A DNA stretch of 64,000 nt, from positions 1,364,001 to 1,428,000 of the forward strand of contig CBDBBV010000002.1 in assembly GCA_965203265.1 (NCBI GenBank), in the 5' to 3' direction. The translations under genes and the position numbers were made by a program. Origin of the DNA: JAHRAW01 sp965203265. GTDB lineage: Bacteria; Pseudomonadota; Gammaproteobacteria; Arenicellales; Poriferihabitantaceae. Under the pieces are notes generated by a model that ran no database searches, was not told the DNA's origin, and saw only the letters and a program-made list of their open reading frames with translations. Shown here one piece after another: positions 1-6,341 of the stretch (positions within the stretch are counted from its first letter, which is position 1; each line of letters opens with the position of its first letter).

Positions 1-544
1 GCAGGCATTCTTGCAGGTTATCAAGGTCGCGGTCGAGGGTTTGGCCGACCAATTTGCGCATGGCGTCGGCGCCGATGCCGGCGGTGGTCGGGTAGATCGG
101 CGTGAGCGCGGCTTCGGTGGCGTTTTGCGGGTAATTCGGGTAGAGGCGGTATTCCGGATGCACCATTTCCGGCGGATGGATGCCGCTACGCCGCGCTTCG
201 CCGTAGCAACGCACCCAGAGGCCCGTTTGGAAGCCGCGCTGTTGCGCCGGGTAGAAGTGGAAGAAGCGCAGAGTCAGGCCATCGGTTTCGTCGCGGATGT
301 GAACCCGTAGGCTACGCCGCCGGCCCGGTTGAATGTCGGCTCCCTCGATTCGCCCCAGCACCACCGCCTCACGCCCCATTTGCAGGTCGCGAATCGGGGT
401 AATGCGGGTGCGATCCTGATAGCGGTACGGCAGATGGAAGAGCAGATCGCGCGGGTGCTCGATGCCCATCCGCTGCAGCCGCGCCGCAATTCGGGGGCCG
501 ATGCCGCCGAGTCGCTGCAGGGGATGTGGAGCCTTGGAGTTCAG
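1..544 (-). CDS. recG: ATP-dependent DNA helicase RecG, N-terminal part (cut by window edge)
   Basis: RecG remodels stalled replication forks and Holliday junctions. The visible part is the wedge/OB domain: an N-terminal helix-hairpin-helix-like stretch (LGGIGPRIAARLQRMG), the family signature DLLFHLPYRYQDRT at about residues 30-43, and further on RFFHFYPAQ, YGEARR, MVHPEYRL and LTPIYPTT, all as in E. coli RecG. The gene runs off the left edge, so the helicase motifs are not visible. It follows ridA on the same strand, the usual ridA-recG order. Odd point: between the in-frame stop upstream and the conserved N-terminus there is no ATG, GTG or TTG. The 544 start is a CTG chosen only because it precedes the conserved region; the first ATG (478) would remove the helix-hairpin-helix. 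Identity is sure, start is not. Confidence 0.9.
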   Translation of the reverse strand, partial: MNSKAPHPLQRLGGIGPRIAARLQRMGIEHPRDLLFHLPYRYQDRTRITPIRDLQMGREAVVLGRIEGADIQPGRRRSLRVHIRDETDGLTLRFFHFYPAQQRGFQTGLWVRCYGEARRSGIHPPEMVHPEYRLYPNYPQNATEAALTPIYPTTAGIGADAMRKLVGQTLDRDLDNLQECL

Positions 545-588
545 GGGGAATTCGCCTTGCGCCTTGCGTGGTGTTCGGTTTCAGCTTT

Positions 589-984
589 TCAGCTGTGCTT
601 GTCGAGCACGAGGACGGCTTCGATCTCGATGGCCGCGCCCTTGGGCAAGGCCGCCGCGCCGACCACCGCCCGCGCCGGATACGGCGCCCGAAAATAGCGC
701 GCCATGACCTCGTTGACGACGGCGAAATTGGCCAGATCGGTGAGGAAAATGCTCACCTTGACGGCGTCGTTCAGCGTCCCGCCGGCAGCAGCGGCCACCG
801 CCGCAAGGTTGCCGAACGCCTGACGAGCAGCGGCCTCGAAGTCGCGCCCCGCCATTTCACCGGTATTCGGGTCGAGGGGTATCTGCCCGGAAAGATAAAC
901 CGTGTCGCCGACTCGAACGCCCTGAGAATAAGTCCCAACGGCGGCGGGCGCTAGTTCGCTGTGGATGGCTTCGATGGCAGGCAT
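589..984 (-). CDS. ridA: RidA family reactive intermediate/imine deaminase
   Basis: A 131-residue protein of the RidA/YER057c/UK114 family, which hydrolyses reactive enamine/imine intermediates made by PLP enzymes. Visible family features are the N-terminal GTYSQGVRVG, the VYLSGQIPLDP stretch, the VFLTDLANFAVVN-type segment (here IFLTDLANFAVVN) and the C-terminal PARAVVGAAALPKGAAIEIEA, which carries the conserved Arg and Glu of the trimer-interface pocket. Length matches the usual ~128 residues. I chose the ATG at 984 because it gives the normal N-terminus; a longer reading from 1110 adds 42 residues unlike the family. It lies just upstream of recG on the same strand, an order common in gammaproteobacteria. 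Confidence 0.95.
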   Translation of the reverse strand: MPAIEAIHSELAPAAVGTYSQGVRVGDTVYLSGQIPLDPNTGEMAGRDFEAAARQAFGNLAAVAAAAGGTLNDAVKVSIFLTDLANFAVVNEVMARYFRAPYPARAVVGAAALPKGAAIEIEAVLVLDKHS

Positions 985-1049
985 GGCCGTCTCCGAGGTA
1001 GTTGAATCGGCAGAGATTACACCACACTCACGGGGATTTTTCCCGTTGG

Positions 1050-1118
1050 TGTACGATGCCGATACATCCCGGATTACGGGCGGTTTGAAACTGGCGTAAG
1101 GAGGCGACAAGTGATTGA
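1050..1118 (+). repeat. Leader repeat copy A (IS-end-like sequence plus RBS and start codon)
   Basis: This 69-bp segment matches the one at 1718-1786 at 64 of 69 positions. Its first 37 bases resemble the left end of the IS at 2407 (TGTACGATGCC followed by a CCGGA...CGGG hairpin and GGTTT), and its last part holds the ribosome binding site GGAGG and the GTG start of the gene at 1111. It therefore behaves as a mobile 5' leader shared by two different small genes. Confidence 0.85.
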
Positions 1119-1608
1119 TTTAGCAGGGTTTAGATCGGAGACGATCGCGCGGCAGCGGATTGCCGAGTATCTGGGCGGGGCGAGGTTTGCGTTGTTGTGG
1201 AAGAATACGCCGATTCTCCGTACTTTGGCGGAGCGGCGGAAGTTCGCACAGGAGCAACCGAGTTTGGACACGGCGGTGGCGGTGTTCGGCGCGGTGCTGC
1301 GGGAGCAGGGGATTCCGCCGTGGATGCGGCTATCCCGGGACGGAATCGGCCATATCAAGGCGAGCGGGCGGGGGATCAAGCCGGAGCATCTGCGACTGGT
1401 GCAGGCGGCGGTGGATGGGGAGCAGACCTATCAGCAGCGCGACAACCAATGGATTAGCTATGCGCGAGACGAGAAGCGGCAATGGTGGGCGGTGGCGTGG
1501 AAGCTTACCGGAGACGGGCGGCGAGCGTATCTGACGACGTTCCATCGAGCAGACGATCGGCATATCGAGCGAGATCGGCGACGCGGCGGGGAGGATGGAG
1601 AGGGGTGA
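1111..1608 (+). CDS. Uncharacterised protein, possible PBECR-type (phage nuclease-like) domain
   Basis: A 165-residue soluble protein with no signal peptide or membrane segment. The start is GTG at 1111, 6 bases after a strong GGAGG. The C-terminal half (about residues 95-155: PEHLRLVQAAVDGE ... RQWWAVAWKLTG ... RAYLTTFHRAD) has the layout of the small barnase/EndoU/colicin-E5/RelE-like nuclease domains often appended to phage head-morphogenesis proteins: an alternation of predicted strands ending in a threonine-phenylalanine-histidine motif. That assignment is inference from pattern only. The N-terminal 90 residues are not recognised. The C-terminus is very rich in Arg/Asp/Glu (RHIERDRRRGGEDGEG-like). 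It shares its leader with the gene at 1779, and both lie in a patch of insertion-sequence remains. Confidence 0.5.
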   Translation: MIDLAGFRSETIARQRIAEYLGGARFALLWKNTPILRTLAERRKFAQEQPSLDTAVAVFGAVLREQGIPPWMRLSRDGIGHIKASGRGIKPEHLRLVQAAVDGEQTYQQRDNQWISYARDEKRQWWAVAWKLTGDGRRAYLTTFHRADDRHIERDRRRGGEDGEG

Positions 1609-1717
1609 TAGACGGTGCCTGCGGGCGCGTGACCTCCCGGTGGAACCTGTCCAGAACGACGACTGACTCAGGCACCCAATCGCAGGGTACTCCCTCGTAG
1701 GGGCAGTGTCAACTCAT

Positions 1718-1786
1718 TGTACGATGCCGATACATCCCGGACTCCGGGTGGTTTGAAAGTGGCGCAAGGAGGCGACAAGTGATTGA
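1718..1786 (+). repeat. Leader repeat copy B (IS-end-like sequence plus RBS and start codon)
   Basis: This is the second copy of the 69-bp leader (see 1050-1118), with five substitutions. It keeps the TGTACGATGCC end, the CCCGGACTCCGGG hairpin, the GGAGG ribosome binding site and the GTGATTGA start. The hairpin is more perfect here than in copy A. Confidence 0.85.
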
Positions 1787-2087
1787 ATCAGTGGAATTGA
1801 GGACGGAGACGCTTGGGCGGGCGTTGGCGCGGACGATTGCCGATCCGGATGAGATTTGGCAGGTGAAGCTCCCCATCAAGCAGGATGTCGGCAGAGAAGT
1901 CGAAAAACGGAACTATGTGAAGTTTTGGCGGGATGAGGGCAAGACGTTAGCGACGCTGGCGGTGTTCAAGCGGGGGGATGATGGGTGGAAGATGGTTACA
2001 GGTTTCCAAGTCGACAGGAACGATTGGCTCTCCTACCTCAACCGACAGGTGCGCTTGGGCGAGCTGGTATATGACAAGACAAAGTGA
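1779..2087 (+). CDS. Small protein with PBECR-like nuclease signature
   Basis: A 102-residue protein starting at GTG 1779 behind GGAGG. Residues 17-30 (ARTIADPDEIWQVK) resemble the DPDEIW motif common in phage-associated barnase/EndoU/colicin-E5/RelE-like (PBECR) domains. Further on, KRNYVKFW and a VTGFQVDRNDW stretch fit the same fold's later strands. If so, it would be an RNase-type effector, but this is inference from motif shape. The reading frame stays open for 43 codons beyond the TGA (KPTTPPYPKVRLEENK and on), which could mean a longer ancestral protein cut by a stop. It is probably cotranscribed with nothing else; the next 300 bases hold no gene. Confidence 0.5.
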   Translation: MIESVELRTETLGRALARTIADPDEIWQVKLPIKQDVGREVEKRNYVKFWRDEGKTLATLAVFKRGDDGWKMVTGFQVDRNDWLSYLNRQVRLGELVYDKTK

Positions 2088-2406
2088 AAGCCGACAACGC
2101 CGCCCTATCCGAAGGTGCGGCTGGAAGAAAACAAGACGCCGTATACGGTATCGGTGATGGGGCGGGGAGATGGTGTACGAAAGAGGGGAAAATCAACCGG
2201 CCATGCCGCCGCATGACCGGTAACCCTTTGCTGCGCCTGATGAGGTCCGGCGGGAGCACTGCAACAGCAAGAGACCTGATTTTTCAGGATACCACTTGGC
2301 AGCGCCGCCGCCGCGCCACGAATTTCCGGGTTTGTAACTCTTCAAAGACGGCGTGATTCCCGGATGTTCAGCGAGTATTACAACATGCGGCGGGGGTGTC
2401 AAGGGG
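2088..2406. other. Gene-free stretch before the insertion sequence
   Basis: I see no convincing gene here. The first ~130 bases continue the frame of the preceding gene after its stop. Near 2349-2385 the minus strand reads GCATGTTG...AACATCCGGGAAT, weakly like the right-hand inverted repeat of the neighbouring IS and MITE, so this may be a decayed element end. Confidence 0.35.
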
Positions 2407-3370
2407 CTGTACGATGCCAATACATTCTGGACTCCGGATGGTTTTCCGCGAGGAACTGCACGGGGGAGCGGAATTGCAGTGAGGCGTGGGGGCGGCGGGT
2501 GTTGTATTTTTCTAGGTAATCCAACAGGCGCTGGTTGAAAGCAACGCGGTCGGTGAGTAGCAGGTCTTCCTCGTAATCCACGAAATCCTCCTGAATGGTG
2601 CGGTTGAAGCGTTCCACGATGGCGTTCATTTTAGGCGATCTCGGATAGGTGTATGCGTGCGTCCAGCCCCTTTCTTTCGCAAACTGGTCGAACGCCCCGG
2701 CGAACTCCGAGCCGTTGTCGGTCAGGACGTTCTCAATGGGAAACGGAAACATCGCTTCGACCAATTCGGCGAATCGGGCGGCGTTTTTACTCGATGCGCT
2801 TTCGGGGCAGATGGCCACAGACAAGCGGGTGGCGTGGTCGATGGCAACGATCAGGTATCGCCGCACGCCATCTATGTGCCGCACAATGGTGTCGAAGGCA
2901 ACGCAACGGCCGGGGATGGTGGTGCGCCGGATGGCGCGGCTAAGTCGTTGTTTTATCTGGCGTGTGAATGCTTTGAGCCGGCCGTAGCGGGTGATATTCG
3001 CCGGAGCGATGCGCAGTCGATCCGGCTGGTCGGCGATGATGCGTCCGAGGGTGCGAGCGCTTGGGCATTTCATCCTGTTTTCCGCGCACCACTTAGCCAG
3101 ATGCACGCGCAGGGCTTCTCCGGCGATATTGGGAAACTCGCGGCGCAACTTTCGCATTTGCTCAATCAGGGCGCGCGGATAATTGCGCCGCCGCACGCGA
3201 AGCGGCTTGGTAGTGCGATTGGTGAGCGCCGCCACGCCGCCCTGCTGATACGCCTTGCGCCACGCATACAGCGTGCTGCGACTGACCTGAAAGGCCGTCA
3301 TAGTTGCGTGAATGTCGTGTTCGCGCCATACTTCGAGGGCGCGGAGTTTGACTTCGGTCGACTGGCTCAT
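2399..3370 (-). CDS. IS481/IS3-type DDE transposase (rve integrase core)
   Basis: This 323-residue transposase cuts and joins the IS ends. The N-terminus (from MSQSTEVKLRALEVW) is a helix-turn-helix with the STLYAWRKAYQQGG segment typical of IS481/IS3 proteins. The integrase core follows: first catalytic Asp in CVAFDTIV, second in VLTDNGSEFAG, and the Glu in NAIVERFNRTIQEDF, with the closing YNTRRPHASLQFRSP motif. All three acidic residues are present, so it may be active. I chose the ATG at 3370 because AAGGAGG sits 6 bases upstream; a longer reading from 3472 lacks family similarity at its N-terminus. The frame runs through the left inverted repeat and uses a stop codon in the flanking host DNA. 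Confidence 0.9.
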   Translation of the reverse strand: MSQSTEVKLRALEVWREHDIHATMTAFQVSRSTLYAWRKAYQQGGVAALTNRTTKPLRVRRRNYPRALIEQMRKLRREFPNIAGEALRVHLAKWCAENRMKCPSARTLGRIIADQPDRLRIAPANITRYGRLKAFTRQIKQRLSRAIRRTTIPGRCVAFDTIVRHIDGVRRYLIVAIDHATRLSVAICPESASSKNAARFAELVEAMFPFPIENVLTDNGSEFAGAFDQFAKERGWTHAYTYPRSPKMNAIVERFNRTIQEDFVDYEEDLLLTDRVAFNQRLLDYLEKYNTRRPHASLQFRSPVQFLAENHPESRMYWHRTAP

Positions 3371-3501
3371 GTGTGCCTCCTTCATTCCCAAAGAAGCAAC
3401 ATGATACATCCCGCGCACGCGGAAGCCGACACGCTGAATCAGCATGTCGGCTTCCCTTTTTCCGACAGCCAAAAGTCCAGAATGTTTCTGGCATTATGCA
3501 G
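2407..3501 (-). mobile_element. IS481-like insertion sequence (about 1095 bp)
   Basis: The element carries one DDE transposase and is bounded by imperfect inverted repeats of roughly 28 bp: left end CTGTACGATGCC...ACATTCTGGACT, right end (read inward) CTGCATAATGCC...ACATTCTGGACT. Both ends are flanked by a run of G (GGGG on the left, GGG on the right), so a 3-4 bp target duplication is possible but cannot be proven in a homopolymer. A 79-bp MITE with related ends begins 3 bases past the right end, and solo copies of the left end occur at 1050, 1718 and 35383-35435. Confidence 0.8.
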
Positions 3502-3504
3502 GGG

Positions 3505-3583
3505 CTGTACGATGCCCGTATATGCCGCACACGCTTTCTTTTCCCACCAGCTAAAATTCCGAAATGTTTGCGGCATCATGCAG
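3505..3583. mobile_element. 79-bp MITE with ends of the adjacent IS
   Basis: The sequence begins CTGTACGATGCC and ends GGCATCATGCAG. Read inward from both ends it gives inverted repeats like those of the IS at 2407-3501 (right end: CTGCATGATGCC then AACATTTCGGAATTTT). It encodes nothing. It sits 3 bases (GGG) from the IS and 4 bases from the recQ-like fragment, so it is probably a non-autonomous derivative moved by the same transposase. Confidence 0.7.
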
Positions 3584-3587
3584 ACGA

Positions 3588-3765
3588 TCACCCTCCACCA
3601 ACAAACCGCCGAATCACGGCGAGGAAATCGTCTCCGTATCGCGCCATCTTCACCTGCTCCACGCCGGATGCCGCGGCCATCTCCTCGGCATTGGCGGGTT
3701 TTGTCTTCGCCATGTCCGCCGACGTCGCGGTGGCGAAAATCATAAATGACGGTACATTCTACGCA
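3588..3765 (-). pseudogene. Second, diverged copy of the recQ 3' end (HRDC domain fragment)
   Basis: From codon AAT at 3758 to TGA at 3588 this reads as 56 residues (NVPSFMIF ... GDDFLAVIRRFVGGG) that align without gaps to the last 56 residues of the intact RecQ at 4406 (NVPPYVIF ... GDDFLAVIRRFGGGG), 41 of 56 identical. The homology begins exactly where higA ends: the higA stop TAG corresponds to a CAG in recQ. It has no start codon of its own. The divergence is too large for a fresh local duplication, so one of the two ends probably came from a related genome together with higBA. Confidence 0.85.
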
Positions 3766-4073
3766 TGCACTGGATCCGCGCGCCGCTCGGCAACACGCCT
3801 GTCGCGACGCGCCTGCGCCAGCGCGTAGCTCGCCTGCATCCGCATCCAGTGCTCGGCGGTGCCCCAGCCGATCGCCTCCAGCTGCAACGCCATCTTCGCG
3901 GACAAGCCCATCTTGCCGTTCAACAGGCGCGACAACGTCCCGCGCCGGCAGTCCAACCGCACCGCCGTCTCGGTAACATTCCATCCGACCTCATCCATAC
4001 TCTCGCGGATCAGTTCGCCCAAGTGGGGCGGGTTCAGCATCGAGCCGACTCGATCATTTGCAATTTCATTCAT
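3759..4073 (-). CDS. higA: HigA-type antitoxin, XRE family
   Basis: A 104-residue antitoxin that should neutralise HigB and repress the operon. The helix-turn-helix lies at about residues 14-60 (PPHLGELIRESMDE ... ETAVRLDCRRGTLSRLLNGK), followed by the MALQLEAIGWGTAEHWMRMQASYAL segment characteristic of HigA (VapI-like) proteins. I prefer the ATG at 4073 because GAGGTG lies 7 bases upstream; a TTG at 4097 overlapping the higB stop is also possible. The toxin-first order higB-higA is standard for this family. Its last codons run into the duplicated recQ end, so the stop codon is part of the recombination joint. Confidence 0.92.
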   Translation of the reverse strand: MNEIANDRVGSMLNPPHLGELIRESMDEVGWNVTETAVRLDCRRGTLSRLLNGKMGLSAKMALQLEAIGWGTAEHWMRMQASYALAQARRDRRVAERRADPVHA

Positions 4074-4093
4074 GGTAATCACCTCTGTTTCGC

Positions 4094-4366
4094 TCAATGG
4101 TAGTCGATCAGATCAACATCCACGGCCTCGCCATCCACAAAATGGAAGACTACGCGCCGGTTGCCGGAAACGCGGATGCTCCACTGGCTCGCGCGGCCAC
4201 CCTTCAGGGGGTGCAACCGAAAGCCGGGGGCGTCGGCGCTGCCCGGATGCGTCGCTTCCTGCAAGCGGAACAGGATGCGTCGCAGCCGTGGCACCAGACT
4301 CGAAGGAAGCCGCGCGGCATCATCCTGCACGTGTAGCGCGCGCAATCCCTTGTGCCTGATCCGCAT
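4094..4366 (-). CDS. higB: HigB-type toxin, RelE/ParE superfamily
   Basis: A 90-residue toxin, normally a ribosome-dependent mRNA interferase. Family marks are the N-terminal IRHKGLRALH, LRRILFRLQEA, the conserved HPLKGGRASQWSIRVSGNRRVVFHF stretch (the Arg-rich part of the active site) and the acidic VDLIDYH end seen in plasmid-maintenance HigB proteins. Length is typical. It overlaps or abuts higA and lies 40 bases behind the recQ stop on the same strand, so recQ read-through may add to its expression. Confidence 0.93.
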   Translation of the reverse strand: MRIRHKGLRALHVQDDAARLPSSLVPRLRRILFRLQEATHPGSADAPGFRLHPLKGGRASQWSIRVSGNRRVVFHFVDGEAVDVDLIDYH

Positions 4367-4405
4367 GGTTCACTGTAACATCTCGCGTTACACTACGCAA
4401 GACGC

Positions 4406-6259
4406 TCACCCCCCACCGCCAAACCGCCGAATCACGGCAAGAAAATCGTCCCCGTATCGCTCCATCTTCACCTGCCCCACGCCGGAGACCTCGGCCATTT
4501 CCTCGGCATCGGCGGGTTTTTTCCGTGCCATGTCCGCCAGCGTCGTGTTGTGGAATATCACATATGGCGGCACATTCTGCGCGCGCGCCAGATTGAGGCG
4601 CAGTTCCCGCAGTTCCTCGAACAACAAGGTCTCGATGGAATCGAGGGGCTGAGCGGGTAGCGAAGGCTTGGTCGCCGTCCGCTTCCGCGCGGCCTTGCGT
4701 TCGGGCAGTTTTCGCAGGAGGATGGTTTGTTCGCCTTTCAGCACGGGGCGGCTCTTGGCGGTCAAGCGCAGGCCACCGTGGCCGTTGGGGTCGGGGGCGA
4801 GCAGGCCGGCTGCGGTCAGTTGCCGCAGAATCGATCTCCATTCGTTTACATTCCATTCCGTGCCGACGCCGTGCACGCTCAGCTGGTGGTGGTTGAACTG
4901 GTTGATCTTCGGGGTGTCCTTGCCGAGCAGCACATCGGTCAGGTGGGCGACGCCGAATCGCTGCCCGGTGCGGTAGACGCACGAAAGCGCTTTCTGCGCG
5001 GCCACGGTTCCGTCCCAGGTTTCCGGGGGGTCGAGGCAGTTGTCGCAGTTTCCGCAAGGGCCATCATATGGTTCGCCGAAGTAGCCGAGCATGATCTGCC
5101 GCCGGCAACTCGCGGACTCGCACAGCCCCAGCAGGGATTGCATCTTGCTGCGCTCCACGCGCTTGAATTCCTCATCGGCCTCGGAGTTCTGCAGCAGATT
5201 CAGCAGCATCACCACATCCTTGAACCCGTAGCTCATCCACGCGCTGGCGGGCAGCCCGTCGCGGCCGGCGCGGCCGGTTTCCTGATAGTAGGATTCGATG
5301 TTCTTGGGCAGATTCAAATGCGCCACAAAACGCACATCGGGCTTGTCGATTCCCATGCCGAAGGCGATGGTGGCGACGACGATGACGCCGTCCTCGCGCA
5401 GGAACAGATCGTGGTTGCGCGCCCGCTCCGCCGCCTCCATGCCGGCGTGATAGGGCACGGCGCGCAGCCCCTGAGTGCGCAGCCATTCGGCGGCCTCATC
5501 CACATTGCGGCGCGACAGGCAATAGACGATGCCCGAATCCCCCGGATGTTTTTGCGTGATGAAGTCGAGCAGCGCCCGCCGCGCGCCGGCCGTCTCGCTG
5601 ATCTGGTAGCGGATATTGGGGCGATCGAAACTGGCGATGAATTGCTTGGCGTCGCGCAGTCGCAGCCCTTCGGCGATGTCCCGCCGAGTCAACTCGTCCG
5701 CGGTGGCGGTCAGGGCGATGCGCGGCACTTCGGCAAAACGCTCCGCCAGAACGGACAACTGCCGGTATTCCGGGCGGAAATCGTGTCCCCAACGGGACAC
5801 GCAGTGGGCTTCGTCGATGGCGAACAGCGCGATTCGGACGCTCGCCAGCATGTCCAGCATCGACTCCGTGAGCAGTCCCTCCGGCGCCACATAGAGCAGG
5901 TCGAGATCGCCCTGACGCAGCTCCCGCCGGGTGTGCTGTCTTTCCATTTGCGACAAACTCGAATTCCAGAACGCCGCGCGCACGCCGTACTGGCGCAACG
6001 CATCCACCTGATCCTTCATCAGCGCCACCAGCGGCGAGATCACGATGGCCGTGCCCGCGCGCACCAGTGCGGGGAGTTGATAGCACAGGGACTTGCCGCC
6101 GCCGGTGGGCATGATGGCGATGGCATTTTCACCGGCGATGACCTCGCGCACGATCTCCTCCTGATGGGGATGGAAGGCGCTGAAGCCGAAGGTGTCGCGC
6201 AGAATCGCGAAGGCGCGGTCGGTTTCCTTGCCGTTGTCCGTGTTCGTATTCAATGGCAT
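4406..6259 (-). CDS. recQ: ATP-dependent DNA helicase RecQ
   Basis: A 617-residue 3'-5' helicase for RecF-pathway repair. Helicase motifs are all visible: Q-motif region FGFSAFHPHQEEIV, Walker A MPTGGGKS, TATAD-type motif III, the DEAH box as IDEAHCVS, and motif VI QETGRAGRDG. The zinc-binding RecQ-Ct part follows with CESASCRRQIMLGYFGE and CGNCDNC, then the winged helix (around KINQFNHHQLSVHG) and a C-terminal HRDC domain ending GDDFLAVIRRFGGGG. The ATG at 6259 gives the normal family length; an upstream extension to 6412 is unlike RecQ. The last 170 bases are duplicated in diverged form past higBA at 3588-3765. Confidence 0.97.
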   Translation of the reverse strand: MPLNTNTDNGKETDRAFAILRDTFGFSAFHPHQEEIVREVIAGENAIAIMPTGGGKSLCYQLPALVRAGTAIVISPLVALMKDQVDALRQYGVRAAFWNSSLSQMERQHTRRELRQGDLDLLYVAPEGLLTESMLDMLASVRIALFAIDEAHCVSRWGHDFRPEYRQLSVLAERFAEVPRIALTATADELTRRDIAEGLRLRDAKQFIASFDRPNIRYQISETAGARRALLDFITQKHPGDSGIVYCLSRRNVDEAAEWLRTQGLRAVPYHAGMEAAERARNHDLFLREDGVIVVATIAFGMGIDKPDVRFVAHLNLPKNIESYYQETGRAGRDGLPASAWMSYGFKDVVMLLNLLQNSEADEEFKRVERSKMQSLLGLCESASCRRQIMLGYFGEPYDGPCGNCDNCLDPPETWDGTVAAQKALSCVYRTGQRFGVAHLTDVLLGKDTPKINQFNHHQLSVHGVGTEWNVNEWRSILRQLTAAGLLAPDPNGHGGLRLTAKSRPVLKGEQTILLRKLPERKAARKRTATKPSLPAQPLDSIETLLFEELRELRLNLARAQNVPPYVIFHNTTLADMARKKPADAEEMAEVSGVGQVKMERYGDDFLAVIRRFGGGG

Positions 6260-6341
6260 TCCGTTTTCCTGCGGTTCGAGATGGCGCGCCGAGGCAATCC
6301 GAACCGGCGGAATTCGCTCGGAATTCCGCCTTTCAGTCGCG

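Noticed and set aside
2653..3745. Plus-strand frame of 362 codons across the IS and recQ fragment
   Set aside because: It is antisense to an intact transposase with all DDE residues and spans the element border, so it cannot be a conserved gene.
1050..4100. Remnant prophage
   Set aside because: Apart from two possible phage-type nuclease domains there is no integrase, capsid, tail or lysis gene; the IS, MITE and TA content explains the patch better.
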